From contig CALFEN010000082.1 in NCBI GenBank assembly GCA_937950065.1, forward strand, positions 1-22,190: a stretch of DNA of 22,190 nucleotides. Direction: 5' to 3'. The DNA comes from an uncultured bacterium. Lineage in GTDB: Bacteria > Patescibacteria > JAEDAM01 > Absconditabacterales > Absconditicoccaceae. This document shows, one piece after another, positions 19,527-22,190 of the stretch (the stretch's first letter is position 1; every line of letters begins with the position of its first letter). The position numbers and the translations under genes were made by a program. Under the pieces are notes generated by a model. That model was not told the DNA's origin. It made no database searches and saw only the letters and a program-made list of their open reading frames with translations.

Positions 19527-22190
19527 TTAATATCTTCTCTGTCAGTCTATATTCACAAATCTACTGACCCCATGAGGCGAATAAAGTATATCGTCTAATT
19601 TTCATACTTCCTCTATATTATAATCATCCAAAATAGTTTTGTCAATTCTTTTGTAATTTTTTTGTAAAGCAATATTGTAGTAATCTATAAAATCGTTGAT
19701 CAAGTTGTATAATAATTCTTTTAGCTTTTTGTTGTCTCAATTTTTCAATAAAACTATAGCCTGTTTGAGAAATTCTCTTATTTCATTATAAAAAACTTCG
19801 AATACATATTCTGTTTTGAAAAGATTTTGCAATAATCTTCTAAAGAAATATTCAAATCTAAAAAATTTACATTGAGTTACTTTCTTTAATTTAACTATTT
19901 TGTATCCTTTTTTTAATTCAGATTTTTGGTTGAAAGGGAAATATTCATATTTATTTGTTTTTGCGTTGTATATGCCTCTAGAGATTACAGCACAGGTAAA
20001 ATAGTTGGTTTTGGGATCGAATATAAGATATATTTTTAAATCACCGTCTTTTTTGAAATATTCATAAATTTTATCCAATTCCACAATCCTTGGAATTCAT
20101 GTGTAAGATTCATGTATCCCGTTCTCTATCATTATGCTGCCAGGTATGCTGTATTTTATATAGTTTGTCAATACTTTGGAGAATTCTTTTGGATAGGTAT
20201 GAGATGTGGATCTTATTGCAATTTGAAAACTCGGATGTGGTAATTTTCTATAAATTTTTTCGTCAGTGAAATTTCATAGATATATTCTTTCAAAAAATCA
20301 AGAAAAAATGCTAGTAAAAATGTTAGGTTTTTTAAGTAATTTAAGGAACTTTTTCATCTTATATTGTCCTGTATTTGACTTTATAAATTCTTGAGAATGC
20401 GTAGATAGTCATATCATTTGTTCTTTTGCAAACATTCAAGATTGTACTATAGTATCGTTGATTGAAATATTAAATTCTTCAAATATTTCGTTTATGATAA
20501 TATCAAAGTTTAACTCTTCTCGCTGTTTTGAGTGTTTCTTTATATACTCTATCTTCATGTATATTTTTTGTCCTATTAATTTTATAATTTCATCAGGAAT
20601 TTTTAATTTAGACTTTTTTTCAATTTCTTTTAGTCATTTATATAAATTAAAATACAGTTTATCTCATATGCCGTAATAAATCACATCTCTATTTTTTAGG
20701 CGGGGACTTGAGTATAATTCCTTTAGTAAATTCCCGTTTCATGCTCATAAATCTCTAAAATAATAATAATTATATCCCATTTCGTTCATAAAAGCTATAT
20801 GTTTGGATATGATTCCTTCTAGGTCTTGCGTTCATAATATCTCGTTTATCTCACCGATTCCTCTGTCAACTATCCAATCAAAGGAACAAAAATCTATTAG
20901 TTTATTTCTAAATAGAGACAAAAGAATTTCATTTCTTTTTTCTCAAGAAAATAAATCAGGATTTCAGGATAATGAATGTCTTGTTGTTCCTAGATATCTT
21001 CTCTTGATTAATTCTAGTATGTGTTTTAGATTTTGTTTGTAATCTGATCTTTCGTATTTTAAAAAAGAGGAAATTTGTCATTTATTAAATTTAATTTGGA
21101 ATAATATATCTCTGAGAAATCATGTTAGTGCAAATATATAAAAAGCATCTCAAATGTCTTTCTTCAATGACTGCACATAGTCAAAATTTTCACATATTCA
21201 ATAAACATCATCTCCATAATCGTCTTTTAAAAAATCTATAAGTCACGATAAATTTTGTCTGGTGATGTCAACGTCCTCTAATCCTATTTCCGGATGAAAT
21301 TGTACGCACAGTAAATTTCATTTCCTGTTGCCATATCATATAACCCTATTTGAAACCGAGTCTCTGATTAAGGGAATTATACTTGGTTTCCCTCAAGTTC
21401 ATAATAAATCTGTACTTACGTGTCATGTTCTAGTAAAAAACGCTGTAAACTCTTCGTTATTTCACTTGTCTTCTAGTCATCATAATAAAAATCTATATAT
21501 AGCAGGTATGTTTGTATGTGTAGTAATTTTACATGGAAACGGACCGAATTGAGCAAAAGATTTAGCGGTCATAGATATGTTTGGAGTGCAGTCTATATTG
21601 TTTAGTATGTTTGCTATGAGTTGAAATCAGAAACAAATTCATATAATGCGATTATTTAAGTCAATCATTCTGTTGTCGTCTATGCTGGCTTTTAGGAATC
21701 TTACAAGATCCCCCTGATAATGGGTTAAGTTAATTCAATATGCGTCTTGTAGGCTTCATCATAGTATTATTAAGGAATCTTTGGGATATCCTTTTTCATC
21801 AAGCATGTTTTGGGGATTGTCTCCAAAATTATAATCCATAACTTCCATATATTTGTCAGCGTCTTCTCATAATATTTTCTCCAGCCTTTGTATCAGAAAA
21901 TCATTTGTAAAACAATTATCTTTTATTACTATTATAGATTTTTTTCATCAGGTAATCTCCTTTAATTCGGAGAGCGTCTTTAATAAAACTTTTCTTATCC
22001 TATCTAATCTTTTTTCGGAGACTATATAGGAGTTGTCATTTAATTTGACATTGTCTCTTTCAAAGGTTTGGTAAGAGAAATTTTGTATGGCATCAATAAT
22101 ATCTCTTTGGATTATGGGTATTAGTTGCAAAATTTCATGGATGTATGAATAATTTATAGTAGGATTTTTAGTGTTTTTTAGCGGATATAT
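19527..22190 (-). CDS. Very large protein with class I amidotransferase and methyltransferase-like domains, start outside the window
   Basis: 887 residues are visible and the N-terminus lies beyond base 22190. Residues ~82-310 resemble a class I glutamine amidotransferase: IIVIKDNCFTNDF, IILGGSLQDAYG, then the nucleophile motif GICFGFQLI (Cys ~186) and QFHPEIG (His ~299, Glu ~301). A helical linker follows. From ~475, YYYFRDLGAGNGNLLKEL (Asp ~480) has the glycine-rich SAM-binding pattern. RSTSHTYPKEFSKVLTNYIK and PGSIMIENG (~658-690) resemble the later part of a Rossmann methyltransferase. The C-terminal ~190 residues are unrecognised. Both the Cys motif and the SAM loop contain TGA-coded Gly. 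No stop (TAA/TAG) was found across the frame. The reaction is unknown. Confidence 0.8.

Noticed and set aside
20458..21552. Plus-strand open frames (20458-20676, 20803-21042, 21328-21552)
   Set aside because: They lie antisense to the continuous frame with amidotransferase and methyltransferase motifs; Ser/Phe/Ile-rich composition is typical of shadow frames.
47..22190. Insertion sequences, CRISPR arrays or prophage genes
   Set aside because: No transposase motif, no regularly spaced repeats and no phage structural gene was seen. The tandem paralogues are gene duplications without flanking repeats that I can detect.

Overview
The window is low-GC bacterial DNA whose genes only read through if UGA codes for glycine. 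Reading TGA as Gly joins fragments into full-length proteins and restores invariant glycines in known motifs, for example the TtcA PP-loop SGGKDS, the MurG GGGTGGH loop, the YvcK GGGTG loop and the kinase G1/G2 boxes. Every gene whose end is visible stops at TAA or TAG. This is genetic code 25, known from Candidatus Gracilibacteria (BD1-5) and Absconditabacteria (SR1). I cannot separate these two from this window. The first 46 bases are not genomic: they are an Illumina indexed adapter left at the contig end.

Layout. (1) Positions 47-2556, minus strand, form an envelope operon: murG, a membrane-anchored protein with a lamin-tail-like domain, and the start of a polysaccharide pyruvyl transferase cut by the contig end. 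(2) A tRNA-Val(GAC), maf, a small four-helix membrane ORF, then a Nudix hydrolase and ttcA, all plus strand. (3) Positions 5179-7409 hold three tandem paralogues of an unrecognised ~152-residue family, the first with a frameshift, followed by an HD-domain protein. A convergent HAD phosphatase follows. (4) An AT-rich gene-free stretch of 440 bases. (5) Positions 8504-13664 hold three large paralogous cysteine-rich repeat proteins; two carry zinc ribbons at both ends and the first has none. (6) Positions 13856-17098 hold yvcK, an ORF that reads in one frame from a small RIO/Bud32-like kinase into signal peptidase II (LspA), and truD. (7) Positions 17162-22190, minus strand, hold a soluble FIST-PAS histidine kinase preceded by a very large protein, open at the window edge, that joins a class I glutamine amidotransferase domain to a methyltransferase-like domain.

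How the genes fit together. MurG, YvcK (a UDP-sugar-binding regulator in other bacteria), LspA and the pyruvyl transferase all concern the cell envelope. Maf, Nudix, HAD and HD proteins concern nucleotide or phosphate housekeeping. TtcA and TruD modify tRNA. The least explained parts are the tandem 152-residue family, the cysteine-rich trio, the kinase-LspA ORF, and the amidotransferase-methyltransferase protein beside its FIST kinase. No mobile element, CRISPR array or rRNA was seen.
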